From Gammaproteobacteria bacterium UBA2675 (GTDB taxonomy: Bacteria > Pseudomonadota > Gammaproteobacteria > Pseudomonadales > Pseudohongiellaceae), in assembly GCA_002354805.1 (NCBI GenBank), contig DEMH01000004.1, forward strand, positions 7,021 through 71,020: a stretch of 64,000 nucleotides of DNA, in the 5' to 3' direction. Below are positions 1 to 10,296 of the stretch, one piece after another. How positions within the stretch are numbered: the stretch's first letter is position 1; each line of letters opens with the position of its first letter. Made by a program: the position numbers and the translations under genes. The notes beneath the pieces were generated by a model. That model was not told the origin of the DNA and searched no databases. It saw only the letters and a list, made by a program, of their open reading frames with translations.

Positions 1-438
1 ATGATTCAGTTCGCGGGCATCGGCCTGTTTAAGAAAGGTGTAAATTTCCTCGATCAGCGCGGGCACAGCTGTTTTTTCATGCATCGACTGGTCCGGCAGG
101 GGGCCGAACTGTGAACGCATGGCCGCGACCATCCACCCAGACAGGTAAAGGTAACGGCCACGCGTCGTGCCGAAATGCTGTTTGATGGCAATCATTTTCT
201 GCTGTGCCACGAATCCATGCCAGCACCCCAGAGACTGTGTGTAATGCGCTGGGTCCCGTTCATAGGCAGCCATGTCTTCTCGCATGATGCCCGCCGTGTA
301 ACGGGCGATGTCCACGCCGCTGCGAAACCGGTTCTGCAAGCGCATGCGCGTGACGTACTCCGGGCTGATAGTGTTCCAGCTGGCGCCTTGCTGATCGAGA
401 ATCTTGTTGGACTGTTTCATTTCCTGCTGATAGTTCAT
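1..438 (-). CDS. aceA: isocitrate lyase, N-terminal 146 residues (gene cut by window edge)
   Basis: Isocitrate lyase splits isocitrate to succinate and glyoxylate, the first step of the glyoxylate shunt. The reading frame is open from the ATG at 438 to base 1 and gives 146 residues that resemble the start of the long (about 530 residue) Pseudomonas-type enzyme: conserved stretches include ISPEYVTRMR, YTQSLGCWHGF, QQKMIAIKQHFGTT, RYLYLSGWMVAAMRSQFGP and LPDQSMHEKTAVPALIEE. The catalytic KKCGH-type region lies outside the window. A GGAGAG ribosome site precedes the ATG. It lies 58 bases downstream of the malate synthase gene on the same strand with no obvious terminator between them, so the two probably form one operon. 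Confidence 0.93.
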   Translation of the reverse strand, partial: MNYQQEMKQSNKILDQQGASWNTISPEYVTRMRLQNRFRSGVDIARYTAGIMREDMAAYERDPAHYTQSLGCWHGFVAQQKMIAIKQHFGTTRGRYLYLSGWMVAAMRSQFGPLPDQSMHEKTAVPALIEEIYTFLKQADARELNH

Positions 439-496
439 TGCTGGTCTCTCCTTGTGCGTAATCAATGCTTAAAGTGTTTATGGTTTAACTTTGGAT

Positions 497-2689
497 CTAT
501 GCGCTGCGCAGCTGCTCTTTGGCCAGCTGTCGGTAACGATGAAGTATGGGTTCGGTATAACCGCTGGGTTGATCGGTGCCTCGCATGATCAGCTCGCAAG
601 CGGCCTGAAAGGCGAGACTGTTTGCCGAATTCGGTGTCATGGCACGATAGTCGGGGTCGCCATGGTTTTGCTGGTCAACCAGCTCCGCCATCTCTTCCAT
701 GATGGATAAGACCTGGTCCTGCGTGCAAAGCCCATGTAATAGCCAGTTGGCAATATGCTGGCTGGAAATGCGCAGAGTAGCTCTGTCTTCCATCAGGCCA
801 ACCTGGTGAATATCCGGAACCTTGGAGCAGCCAATGCCCTGGTTTACCCACCGTACCACGTAGCCCAGAATGCCCTGTATGTTGTTTCTGAGTTGGCTGC
901 GTATTTCTATGGCGCTCAAGTCGCCAGCGGTTCCGAGCAACGGCGGTGTCAGAATGTCGTCCAGTGAGGCACGCGTTCGGGTCATCAATTGATCTTGCAT
1001 TGCGGCTACATCCACCTGGTGATAGTGCAATGCATGCAGCGTTGCGGCTGTGGGCGAGGGTACCCAGGCGGTGCTGGCGCCAGCGCGAGGATGGGCCTGC
1101 TTGCTGGTCAGCATCTCAGCCATGTTGTCGGGTTTTGGCCACATGCCTTTGCCGATCTGACCACAGCGGTTCAGCCCGCTGGCCAGACCGATATCTACAT
1201 TGCGGTCCTCGTACGCCCGAATGCAGCGGCTGTTCTTGATTGCATCCTTGGGCAAAACGGCGCCGGCCTGCATGCAGGTATGGATCTCATCACCGGTTCG
1301 ATCCAGAAAGCCCGTGTTGATGAAAACCACGCGATGTTTTGCCTGATCCAGACACGATGCCAGATTGACGGTTGTACGTCGTTCCTCATCCATGATGCCG
1401 AGTTTGATGGTGTGGCGTGGCAATCGCAGCAAATCCTCAACCCGGCTCATTAACTGATCGGTAAACGCCACTTCCGCAGGTCCATGCAGTTTGGGTTTGA
1501 CGATATAAATGTTTCCGCACTGGGAGTTGCGCTTCTGATAAGGGCCACGGGTATCAAGTGAGCCGATCAGAGCTGTGACAACCGCGTCAATGATGCCTTC
1601 TGGCGCCTCGTTGCCAGCACGATCACGGACAAGTTCGCTGTTCATCAGCAATCCGACATTACGGATCAGCATCAATGAGCGACCGCGCAGTGTCTGCCTG
1701 GCGCCATCGCGTGCGGTGATCACACGATCACAGTTGAGCGTGCGTATCTGGCGGACGCCGTCTTTTTCAAAACTCGACGTCAAATCGCCGCGCATCAGGC
1801 CCAGCCAGTTGCGATACACGTCGATTTTATCTTCAACATCGACAGCAGCTACGGAATCTTCGGCATCCATAATGGTGGTTAGCGCCGACTCCAGCATGAT
1901 GTCCTGAATGCCCGCCAGATCTTCCGCGCCAGGGCTGGTGCTGCGATCAATGCGAATTTCCACATGCAGACCGTGGTTGCGTAGAAAGACTGAACGCAGC
2001 GTTGTATCAGCGCCGATTGTGCCTATCCACTGCTCTGGGTGTTTCAAGTGAGTTATCCGGCAATGCTGCAGTTTGACGGCCAGCTCTCCATCCTTGATCA
2101 GGTAGCGAGTGGCTTCGTGGTGAGAGCCTTCCACCAGCGGGAAGGTCGCGTCCAGGAAATCCCTTGCCTGCTTGATGACAGCCGCGCCTCGTAGCGGATT
2201 GTAGTTTTTGCCAGGCGCCAGATCGCCTGACAAATCAATGGCGTCTGATCCGTACAGGGCATCATAAAGGCTGCCCCAGCGCGCATTGGCGGCGTTAATC
2301 GCGAAACGGGCGTTCTTCAGCGGGACTACCAGTTGCGGCCCGGCAATCTCGGCGACCTCTTCGTCCACGGGTGTCGGGCAGACTCTCAGTTCAGCCGGTT
2401 CAGCCTGCAGGTAGCCAATGGCGCTCAGGAAATTTCGGTATGCTGCCGCATCGTGTGTTTGATGGCGGTGATGTTTATGCCAGTCGTCAATCTGTCGCTG
2501 CAGTCGTTCGCGTTCGGCTAACAGTTCCTGGTTCTTTGGCGACAGCTCTTCAATCAGCGCCTGAAACTCCTGCCAGAACGCCTCTGGCTGGAGCCCCGTC
2601 AGCGGCAGAACTTCGTCTGTCAGAAAGGTTTTGAATGCCGGATCGATCGCACTGAAATCCTGGTCCGCCTGTCGCAATGCATTTTCCAT
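497..2689 (-). CDS. glcB: malate synthase G
   Basis: Condenses glyoxylate with acetyl-CoA to malate, the second glyoxylate-shunt step, as a soluble monomer. The product has 730 residues, the normal length of the G isoform (A isoforms are about 530). The N-terminus (TGLQPEAFWQEFQALIEELSPKN) and internal motifs such as ARDGARQTLRGRSLML, TRGPYQKRNSQCGNIYIVKPKLHGP and FINTGFLDRTGDEIHT are typical of the family. AGGAG seven bases before the ATG supports the start. It heads a probable glcB-aceA operon and is divergent from a DNA-binding regulator; the promoter overlaps repeats that are likely operators. Finding malate synthase G rather than A paired with isocitrate lyase is common in marine gammaproteobacteria. 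Confidence 0.96.
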   Translation of the reverse strand: MENALRQADQDFSAIDPAFKTFLTDEVLPLTGLQPEAFWQEFQALIEELSPKNQELLAERERLQRQIDDWHKHHRHQTHDAAAYRNFLSAIGYLQAEPAELRVCPTPVDEEVAEIAGPQLVVPLKNARFAINAANARWGSLYDALYGSDAIDLSGDLAPGKNYNPLRGAAVIKQARDFLDATFPLVEGSHHEATRYLIKDGELAVKLQHCRITHLKHPEQWIGTIGADTTLRSVFLRNHGLHVEIRIDRSTSPGAEDLAGIQDIMLESALTTIMDAEDSVAAVDVEDKIDVYRNWLGLMRGDLTSSFEKDGVRQIRTLNCDRVITARDGARQTLRGRSLMLIRNVGLLMNSELVRDRAGNEAPEGIIDAVVTALIGSLDTRGPYQKRNSQCGNIYIVKPKLHGPAEVAFTDQLMSRVEDLLRLPRHTIKLGIMDEERRTTVNLASCLDQAKHRVVFINTGFLDRTGDEIHTCMQAGAVLPKDAIKNSRCIRAYEDRNVDIGLASGLNRCGQIGKGMWPKPDNMAEMLTSKQAHPRAGASTAWVPSPTAATLHALHYHQVDVAAMQDQLMTRTRASLDDILTPPLLGTAGDLSAIEIRSQLRNNIQGILGYVVRWVNQGIGCSKVPDIHQVGLMEDRATLRISSQHIANWLLHGLCTQDQVLSIMEEMAELVDQQNHGDPDYRAMTPNSANSLAFQAACELIMRGTDQPSGYTEPILHRYRQLAKEQLRSA

Positions 2690-2724
2690 GAGTCATCTCC
2701 TGCTTGTGTGGAACGGCAGGTAGT

Positions 2725-2753
2725 GTATAAAATCATGTGATGGAATTTCACAA
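2725..2753 (-). promoter_or_regulatory. predicted sigma-70 promoter of glcB-aceA
   Basis: On the minus strand TTGTGA (2753-2748) and TTATAC (2730-2725) are separated by 17 bases, an acceptable sigma-70 pair about 35 bases before the malate synthase ATG. The -35 element lies inside the first of the AATTTYACA repeats, so a protein bound there would compete with RNA polymerase. Inferred from sequence only. Confidence 0.5.
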
Positions 2754-2797
2754 TTAAAATTTCACATTGTGAATTTTACAAAACAACGAATTTTACA
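2744..2797. promoter_or_regulatory. AATTTYACA repeat array, probable operator between glcB and its regulator
   Basis: Four copies of AATTT(C/T)ACA occur at 2744-2752, 2758-2766, 2772-2780 and 2789-2797. The first three are spaced exactly 14 bases apart, the last 17. Copies two and three create a perfect 13-base palindrome TTCACATTGTGAA at 2761-2773. The array sits between the divergent glcB and XRE-type regulator genes and overlaps the predicted glcB -35 element. The natural inference is that it is the binding site of that regulator. Confidence 0.6.
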
Positions 2798-2880
2798 GGC
2801 CTCAGAAACAGGATGTTTAAAGTTTGAATTCAGGAGTTTTCAGCCACCGTCATGCTTGAATTGCAGACAGGGAGACGCTT

Positions 2881-4449
2881 ATGGTTACCGGTCAGACACT
2901 CACGCGGCGCTCGCATTTTCTGGGCACCAAGATCCGCAATCTGCGTAAACGCAACCGACTGACCATGGAGGATCTGTCAGCACGTTGTGTCAAGGTGGAT
3001 CCTGAACTGGCACCTTCAGTGTCCTACCTGTCGATGATAGAAAGGGGGAAGCGGGTTCCGGCCAGGGACACGCTTGCTGTGATTGCCGCGGTGTTCCAGA
3101 AGGATCCGAAGTGGTTTATGGATGACGCGGAGGCCGAGCAGGAAATAACGCCCGACAAGTCGGGCCGGGGTGGTATTGCCGGCATCGCTCTGGAGCCAGG
3201 GTTTCTTTTCTCTCAGGAGATACTTCAGATCGCAATACCCGAGATGCTGGCGCAGACTGGTACCAGTGGACGACAGCTTGCGCACCTGCTGATAAGGGCG
3301 CATCAGGAACACCATCGCAATCATTTTCCGGATATTGAACGTGCTGCAGAGGAAGTGGGAGGCAAGCAACTTCCCATTCACGTTGATGATATGCTGGCAA
3401 TCATTCGCAAAACAGGTGTCAAAATAAAATGGTTCTCTAGAGCCCCCAAGGAAGTCAAAGATGAGGCCGGCGTAAAATCTCTGGGAACGGTTCGTTCTTT
3501 CTTTGATCCTCCGGGTACCCTGTACCTGAACGAAACACTAAAAAAACAGACAGGAAGATTAAAATACGACCTGGCGCTACACATTGGCCATTTTACTTTG
3601 CATAACAAGGATGGCTTGAAAAGTGTGCTGCTGGCGGGTAGGAGTCAGAGTAATAACAGCTCCGGACGACAGACAGGTTCGGAGCTGGATGCACAGGATA
3701 TTCTCAATGCCTGGCGGGATTTCGAGTGCAGTTTTTTTGCTGGCGCACTGCTGTGTCCCAAAGTGCCCTTCAGGCAGTTGCTGGACAGGAACAGCTATGA
3801 GGTTAGTGTCCACAAGCAACTTGAAGTATCACCTTCAGTTGTCATGCGGCGAATGACAGCTGTATCTCCATACCCACACTGGCATTACTTCGATGCCTAC
3901 GCGCCGGGTACCCTGAAGGCGGTGTATCGCGGCAATGGTATTCCACTGCCGTGGGGAAATATGCGACAGGTGGAGGACCCCTGTCAGCACTGGTCAGTAT
4001 TCAGGATGTTGGCGGATAGTCAGCGAGGCGCTTCGGCCCAGATATCAGTACTGGACACCCGCGACGGTCCACGGATCTACTGCTGCGAATCGGTACCAGA
4101 CCGTGACATGGCGGATAATCCCCATGTGCTGTGTGCGGGCATAGATCTCAATCCTGCGCTGGATGCCGCGGGAAGCCCAGCCAGCGACATTGCCCAGGAG
4201 CTAAAAGATGCGTGTGCACAGGGAGGTGGCGACAGTGCTGTGCCCGCCAATGTGCGGCGTGCCATATTGAGTGCCGGGCGAATACTTAATATTGCCTGGG
4301 TTGAGCGGGGACTGGCCAATCCAGCCAGATTGATCTGTTCACGAGGGTCAATGTGCCCACGAATCCCGACCTGCTATCCGGCAGTGGAGTCAGCCGACAC
4401 GTTGACGGTCATGGAGCGTATGCAACACGAGATTAAAGGTGATGTGTAA
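2881..4449 (+). CDS. XRE-family transcriptional regulator (DUF3612/ScfR-like), probable glyoxylate-shunt regulator
   Basis: A 522-residue regulator with an N-terminal helix-turn-helix (about residues 13-80; LGTKIRNLRKRNRLTMEDL, YLSMIERGKRVPARDTL). The middle part resembles the IrrE/DUF955-like domain of ScfR/RamB-type regulators: LALHIGHFTLH at residues 231-241 is a degraded HExxH-type motif lacking the glutamate, so protease activity is unlikely. The C-terminus carries three cysteines (CSRGSMCPRIPTC), also seen in that group. I recall DUF3612 regulators beside aceA/malate synthase genes in Vibrio and Shewanella; the family name is from memory. Divergence from glcB across a repeat array argues that it controls glcB-aceA. 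The ATG follows GGGAGACGCTT. The stop codon runs directly into a REP-like hairpin. Confidence 0.8.
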   Translation: MVTGQTLTRRSHFLGTKIRNLRKRNRLTMEDLSARCVKVDPELAPSVSYLSMIERGKRVPARDTLAVIAAVFQKDPKWFMDDAEAEQEITPDKSGRGGIAGIALEPGFLFSQEILQIAIPEMLAQTGTSGRQLAHLLIRAHQEHHRNHFPDIERAAEEVGGKQLPIHVDDMLAIIRKTGVKIKWFSRAPKEVKDEAGVKSLGTVRSFFDPPGTLYLNETLKKQTGRLKYDLALHIGHFTLHNKDGLKSVLLAGRSQSNNSSGRQTGSELDAQDILNAWRDFECSFFAGALLCPKVPFRQLLDRNSYEVSVHKQLEVSPSVVMRRMTAVSPYPHWHYFDAYAPGTLKAVYRGNGIPLPWGNMRQVEDPCQHWSVFRMLADSQRGASAQISVLDTRDGPRIYCCESVPDRDMADNPHVLCAGIDLNPALDAAGSPASDIAQELKDACAQGGGDSAVPANVRRAILSAGRILNIAWVERGLANPARLICSRGSMCPRIPTCYPAVESADTLTVMERMQHEIKGDV

Positions 4450-4493
4450 AGGGGACGGAGGGATTTAGCCTGCTAAATCCCTCCGTCCCTTTT
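4448..4493. repeat. REP-like inverted repeat, copy 1
   Basis: A 21-base stem (4448-4468 with 4473-4493, one G-U pair) closed by the loop CCTG. The stem contains GGACGGAGGGATTTA, shared exactly with the second copy at 5861-5912. It begins within the stop codon of the regulator gene and ends in TTTT, so it could also terminate transcription of both convergent genes. The GGAG-bearing stem is like REP elements mobilised by RAYT (TnpA-REP) proteins; no such gene is in the window. Confidence 0.8.
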
Positions 4494-4518
4494 AGGCCCT
4501 TTGGGTCCTTTACGCCCG

Positions 4519-5700
4519 TTACCCTTTGGAGTTGGAGCGATCGTGATGGGTGACCTGGCCCAGGCTGCCTGCACCACTCCAGTTGCCAGCGACACGAACC
4601 TGAATACTGACGCTGCGGGTCTCGGAGATCAGCACGCCGCCGGGTGTATAACGCCAGTAGCCACCCATGACATGCGCCTTGTCATGGGTGGCGTGAATCA
4701 CCAATGGCTCATTGGGAATCAGGCGTGTATAACCGTAATCACCGACCGTGCCGCCCGCTAACTCCACAAATTGGTCCAGATTGGTGTCGTAGTCGGAGGA
4801 TGGCGGCTGGACTTCCCGAACATTCAGCCGACTTTCTACGCCCTCTGTGACCCACCCGCGCATTGGCTCATTGTTGCGCGCATTGTTGGTTCGGTCACGC
4901 GGTCCATATCCAAAGCTGACACTGGCTACTCTGGTGCCGACTGGCAATGACGGTTCGTATGAACCGCGGCCCTTGCTTTGATCGTTAAGCAAGGCTTCGT
5001 CACGATAACCAAATGCGGCCAGATAGCCTTGACTGCCGAGTCGGTGTGCCACTTCGGCATCCGGATAGGTATTCTTTTCATACCCTGCTTCATGGAAGAT
5101 GGTTGAGATCAGCTGGATCGCCCAGCGGCCGTCGTTGTTGGTCACCGATATCATGCTGTCGCACTCCATCAGTTTATGGCCGTCTGGGGAGAATCGTGTG
5201 AACTTCAGTGAGAATGCGCCGCCCACGGGGCAGTAAAGGTGCACATTTACGCCTTCCAGCAGATCGTATGAGCCAGGCAGCAATGCGCGCTGGCCAATTG
5301 CTCGATTGCCGGTTGGGCTAAAACTTGATGGTGGGTTATTAAGGAATTCCTGCGCGTTCTGATAAACCAGTGCGTCAACGTCTTCATACATGGCAAACGG
5401 GAAGTGCAGGGTATTGGCAATGCCCTGCAGGTCCCGCTGATTCAGGGCAGTGAAATACTCCATGACCAGGCGAAGACCATTGGTGACGGGCTCGGCAAAG
5501 GAAACCGGGAATCTCGAATCGGACTGACCGCCGGGAAGCAGTCCAGGTGGTGTCTGAAAGGATGTGCTGCCTTGGGCGTGCGCCTTCTGACTCCCCATGG
5601 ATGCGCCAATTGCGACTCCAACGGCGCCGATCGCACCGATGGCGCCTGCGGAGCGGAAAAATTCACGACGGCTGTTATTGACCGTTTTATTGTCTGTCAT
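4519..5700 (-). CDS. Tat-exported protein of unknown function
   Basis: 393 residues beginning with a twin-arginine signal: SRREFFR at about residue 10, then a glycine/alanine-rich hydrophobic stretch ending near KAHAQG, so export as a folded periplasmic protein is likely. The remainder has no family I can name. The segment FAEPVTNGLRLVMEYFTALNQRDLQGIANTLHFPF looks like the first helices of an NTF2/SnoaL-like fold, and LISTIFHEAGY later could belong to the same fold; this is a weak structural guess. No cofactor motif is evident. The gene is alone, convergent with the XRE regulator and bracketed by two REP-like palindromes. Confidence 0.75.
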   Translation of the reverse strand: MTDNKTVNNSRREFFRSAGAIGAIGAVGVAIGASMGSQKAHAQGSTSFQTPPGLLPGGQSDSRFPVSFAEPVTNGLRLVMEYFTALNQRDLQGIANTLHFPFAMYEDVDALVYQNAQEFLNNPPSSFSPTGNRAIGQRALLPGSYDLLEGVNVHLYCPVGGAFSLKFTRFSPDGHKLMECDSMISVTNNDGRWAIQLISTIFHEAGYEKNTYPDAEVAHRLGSQGYLAAFGYRDEALLNDQSKGRGSYEPSLPVGTRVASVSFGYGPRDRTNNARNNEPMRGWVTEGVESRLNVREVQPPSSDYDTNLDQFVELAGGTVGDYGYTRLIPNEPLVIHATHDKAHVMGGYWRYTPGGVLISETRSVSIQVRVAGNWSGAGSLGQVTHHDRSNSKG

Positions 5701-5860
5701 AGCAGGGCCTCAATTATTGTTTGTGTTATGTGAGCGGGATACGCGAGACGGGTGTCTACGGATATCCGAGTCCATTCTGCACTATAAGTTCAATAAGAGG
5801 CAGGCATCATGCTGTGTAGTGATGCGAATGCGGGATAAGGGGATGCGAAACGTAAAGGGG

Positions 5861-5912
5861 TGTAAAGGGGACGGAGGGATTTACGATCGTAAATCCCTCC
5901 GTCCCCTTTACA
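5861..5912. repeat. REP-like perfect 52-base palindrome, copy 2; possible rpoD terminator
   Basis: Every base from 5861 to 5912 pairs with its mirror, centred on CGATCG at 5884-5889. It carries the same GGACGGAGGGATTTA arm as the copy at 4448-4493. A partial extra arm, GTAAAGGGG, precedes it at 5852-5860 and is repeated at 5862-5870. The palindrome ends six bases beyond the rpoD stop codon, so in RNA it would form a very stable hairpin at the rpoD 3' end. Confidence 0.85.
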
Positions 5913-5918
5913 AAGGCA

Positions 5919-7793
<1,875 letters not shown>

Positions 7794-7846
7794 AGCTTCC
7801 CATTCGGTTAGACAGGTGACATTGTGGAAATAAAAATCAGCCGGGC

Positions 7847-7852
7847 ATTATA
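7847..7852 (-). promoter_or_regulatory. possible internal rpoD promoter (-10 only)
   Basis: The dnaG-rpoD gap holds a perfect TATAAT preceded by GGC on the minus strand, 54 bases before the rpoD ATG. No good -35 hexamer lies 16-18 bases upstream, so this is a tentative call. An internal rpoD promoter at this place would match the known organisation of the macromolecular synthesis operon. Confidence 0.35.
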
Positions 7853-7884
7853 GCCGTTGAGGCTACTCTATACCAGACAGAAAT

Positions 7885-9726
7885 TTAGTCCATTGGTTCG
7901 TTTTTAGCAGACCGCGACAGCGGTTTTAATCGTTCAAGCAGCTGTCGGCGCATGGCCTGTTTCTCTGCTTCTTGCTGTAATGACTTGATAATAAAAGAAA
8001 ACTCATGCGACCGTCCGGCCTCGGGAGTGATCTTCTCGTTTTTGAGCAACTGCGTCAGGCGATTACCCTGAGGTGTGCCGTAACAGTGTCCCAGCAACGC
8101 ATAGGTACCTGTATTGGGGTGGCTGCGTGCAAATTCAAGTAACTCCAGCAATAAACTTGTGTCCGGGTCATCCAGTAGACGAAGCTGCTCGACATTTATT
8201 TCCGTTGACTGCGCAAGATCCGGCTGGTGCAGCAATAGTTCGAGTGCAGCCAGTGCAGCCGGTTTCTGCACGCGTTGTTTTGGTCTGGTGTTAAGGGCAG
8301 GTTCCGCAGCTGACTGTCTGCCAGAGCCTGGCGGCGTGTCCGGCCATTCCGGCGGAGCTGGCGGTACAGGTGACGTCGTCGACTCAGTTGGTGCGGGCGT
8401 GTTGTTCAGCAGCTCATTAATGGTTTCGCGCTGGCTCTGTGTCTGACGAGCCAGTTCATCCAGCATCAACTGCTGAAACAGCCCGCGCGGCAGCTGTTTG
8501 ATCAGGGGAATCGCCTGGCTGAACAGTTTGGCGCGTCCGTCCATGCTGGTCGCATCCAGCTCTTCCAGGAGGTGTTCGAAGAAGTAGTCGGAGAGTGAGC
8601 GAGCCTTGTCCAGTCGTGCCAGAAAGCCTTTGGAGCCCTCTTTGCGTACCAGCGTGTCCGGGTCTTCGCCTTCAGGCAGAAACAGGAAGCGAATCTGGCG
8701 TCCGTCTTCCATCAAGGGCAGGGAGGCGGCGAGTGCCCGCCAGGCAGCAGCACGTCCCGCGTCATCGCCATCAAAACAGAAAACGACTTCTGGCACCAGG
8801 CGGAACAGGCGGGTCAGGTGCGTGGCATTGGTGGCGGTGCCTAGTGTTGCAACAGCGAAGTCGATGCCGTGCTGAGCCAGCGCCACGACATCCATATAGC
8901 CTTCAACGATGAGGAAGCGCTCGGGCTTGCGGGACGCCTGGCGGGACTCATAAAGTCCGTACAGTTCCCGGCCCTTGTGGTAGACCGGTGTTTCCGGGGA
9001 GTTGAGATATTTGGGTTTGTCGTCACCCAGCACCCGACCGCCGAATCCGATCACCCGGCCGCGCGCGTCACGAATCGGAAACATGATGCGATCGCGAAAG
9101 CGATCATAGTGGCTGTCGGTGTCGCTTTTGCGCTTGGCCGCTTCGCGGGCTATCACCAGGCCTGCTTTCTCCATGGTGGCGCGATCAATGCGGTACTTAT
9201 GTTCAAGTTCCTGCAGCAGATTTTCCCAGCCGGGTGGCGCCAGGCCAATACCAAAACGTTTGGCTATCTGGCCGGTCAGTCCACGGGACTTCAGGTAGGA
9301 CACTGCGCGCTGCCGTGATGGATGTTGCCGCAGCTGCTGTTGATAGTACTGGTTTGCCTGTTCCAGGGCGGCGACTAAAGCGTCATGTTCGCTCTTGCGG
9401 CGGGCATCCTGCTGGCCGGATCCCTGCTCGCGGGGAACAGTCAGGCCCAGGTCATTCGCCAGCGTCTCGACCGCCTCCGGGAAGTCTTTGTGATCAAAGT
9501 CCATCACAAAGCCCAGCGCGTTGCCGCCCGCGCCGCAACCAAAGCAGTAATAGAACTGTTTGTCGGGCTCAACGCTGAACGACGGAGTTTTTTCCTGGTG
9601 GAATGGGCAGCAGGCGGAGTAGTTCTTGCCGGTCTTGCGCAGTTTGACGCGCTTGTCGATAACTTCAACGATATCGACCCGGCTGAGCAGGTCGTCGATG
9701 AAGTGTTGGGGAATCAGACCAGCCAT
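7885..9726 (-). CDS. dnaG: DNA primase
   Basis: Makes RNA primers for lagging-strand replication with DnaB helicase. 613 residues. The N-terminal zinc ribbon has C40, H43, C61 and C64, the same positions as in E. coli. The TOPRIM core is visible as LIVEGYMDVVAL and FCFDGDDAGRAAAWRAL. A proline/serine-rich linker (about 430-475) precedes a C-terminal helicase-binding domain. Eighteen bases separate it from the upstream yqeY homologue, indicating co-transcription. Confidence 0.97.
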   Translation of the reverse strand: MAGLIPQHFIDDLLSRVDIVEVIDKRVKLRKTGKNYSACCPFHQEKTPSFSVEPDKQFYYCFGCGAGGNALGFVMDFDHKDFPEAVETLANDLGLTVPREQGSGQQDARRKSEHDALVAALEQANQYYQQQLRQHPSRQRAVSYLKSRGLTGQIAKRFGIGLAPPGWENLLQELEHKYRIDRATMEKAGLVIAREAAKRKSDTDSHYDRFRDRIMFPIRDARGRVIGFGGRVLGDDKPKYLNSPETPVYHKGRELYGLYESRQASRKPERFLIVEGYMDVVALAQHGIDFAVATLGTATNATHLTRLFRLVPEVVFCFDGDDAGRAAAWRALAASLPLMEDGRQIRFLFLPEGEDPDTLVRKEGSKGFLARLDKARSLSDYFFEHLLEELDATSMDGRAKLFSQAIPLIKQLPRGLFQQLMLDELARQTQSQRETINELLNNTPAPTESTTSPVPPAPPEWPDTPPGSGRQSAAEPALNTRPKQRVQKPAALAALELLLHQPDLAQSTEINVEQLRLLDDPDTSLLLELLEFARSHPNTGTYALLGHCYGTPQGNRLTQLLKNEKITPEAGRSHEFSFIIKSLQQEAEKQAMRRQLLERLKPLSRSAKNEPMD

Positions 9727-9744
9727 GTCAGCCCCCGGAGATGA

Positions 9745-10203
9745 TCAAGCGTTGGAGAGTCTGCTTTTGATGGTCTGGCTGATGGCGGCCATGTCGGCGC
9801 GGCCTGCAACCTGGGGTTTAACGGCAGCCATTACTTTGCCCATGTCCTGCATGGTTTTGGCGTCAGTGTCGGCCAAAGCCTGGGTAATGATGGCGTCCAC
9901 TTCCTGCTCGCTCAGCGCCGCCGGCATGAAAGTCTGCAGCACCTCAATCTCTGCCTGCTCAGTGTCGGCCAGATCGGTTCGTCCTGCGGCTTCATACTGA
10001 CGGATGGACTCTTTGCGCTGCTTGATCATTTTTTCCAGCAATGACAGCACGCGAGCATCGTCTGGCTCGATACGCTCATCGACCTCAACCTTCTTTACCT
10101 CTGCCAGTGCCAGGCGGATGGTGCCCAGGCGGGCTTTGTCCTTGGCGCGCATGGCGTCTTTCATCGCTTCTGTAAGCTGATTTTTCAACGCACAATCGGC
10201 CAT
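9745..10203 (-). CDS. yqeY: GatB/YqeY domain protein
   Basis: A 152-residue protein of the YqeY family, related to the tail domain of the GatB amidotransferase subunit. The family is typically encoded between rpsU and dnaG, as here. Motifs: LKNQLTEAMKDAMRAKDKARLGTIRL at the start, KKVEVDERIEPDDARVL, MIKQRKESIRQYEAAGRTDLA and GKVMAAVKPQVAGRADM. A role in tRNA-linked metabolism is suggested by homology only; no function is established. Confidence 0.92.
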   Translation of the reverse strand: MADCALKNQLTEAMKDAMRAKDKARLGTIRLALAEVKKVEVDERIEPDDARVLSLLEKMIKQRKESIRQYEAAGRTDLADTEQAEIEVLQTFMPAALSEQEVDAIITQALADTDAKTMQDMGKVMAAVKPQVAGRADMAAISQTIKSRLSNA

Positions 10204-10266
10204 GACAGATTCCGGTATCGAAGTAGGGGTCTACAGGTTATAGCAAAGCTGTGGCGGCTAGGCCAG

Positions 10267-10296
10267 ATATTGATCAGTCCCGAGACTGATCAATAT
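10267..10296 (-). terminator. 13-base-pair hairpin directly after rpsU (attenuator-like)
   Basis: Perfect inverted repeat: 10267-10279 pairs with 10284-10296, loop of four bases. On the minus strand the stem begins at the last base of the rpsU stop codon. There is no T-run after it in that direction, so it may act as an RNA processing site or leaky terminator rather than a full intrinsic terminator. In E. coli a terminator between rpsU and dnaG reduces primase expression relative to S21; this is the corresponding place. Confidence 0.7.

Noticed and set aside
4448..4493. Possible CRISPR repeat, because the same arm recurs at 5861
   Set aside because: Only two copies, 1.4 kb apart and each palindromic; no regular spacers or cas genes. 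REP-like element is the better explanation.
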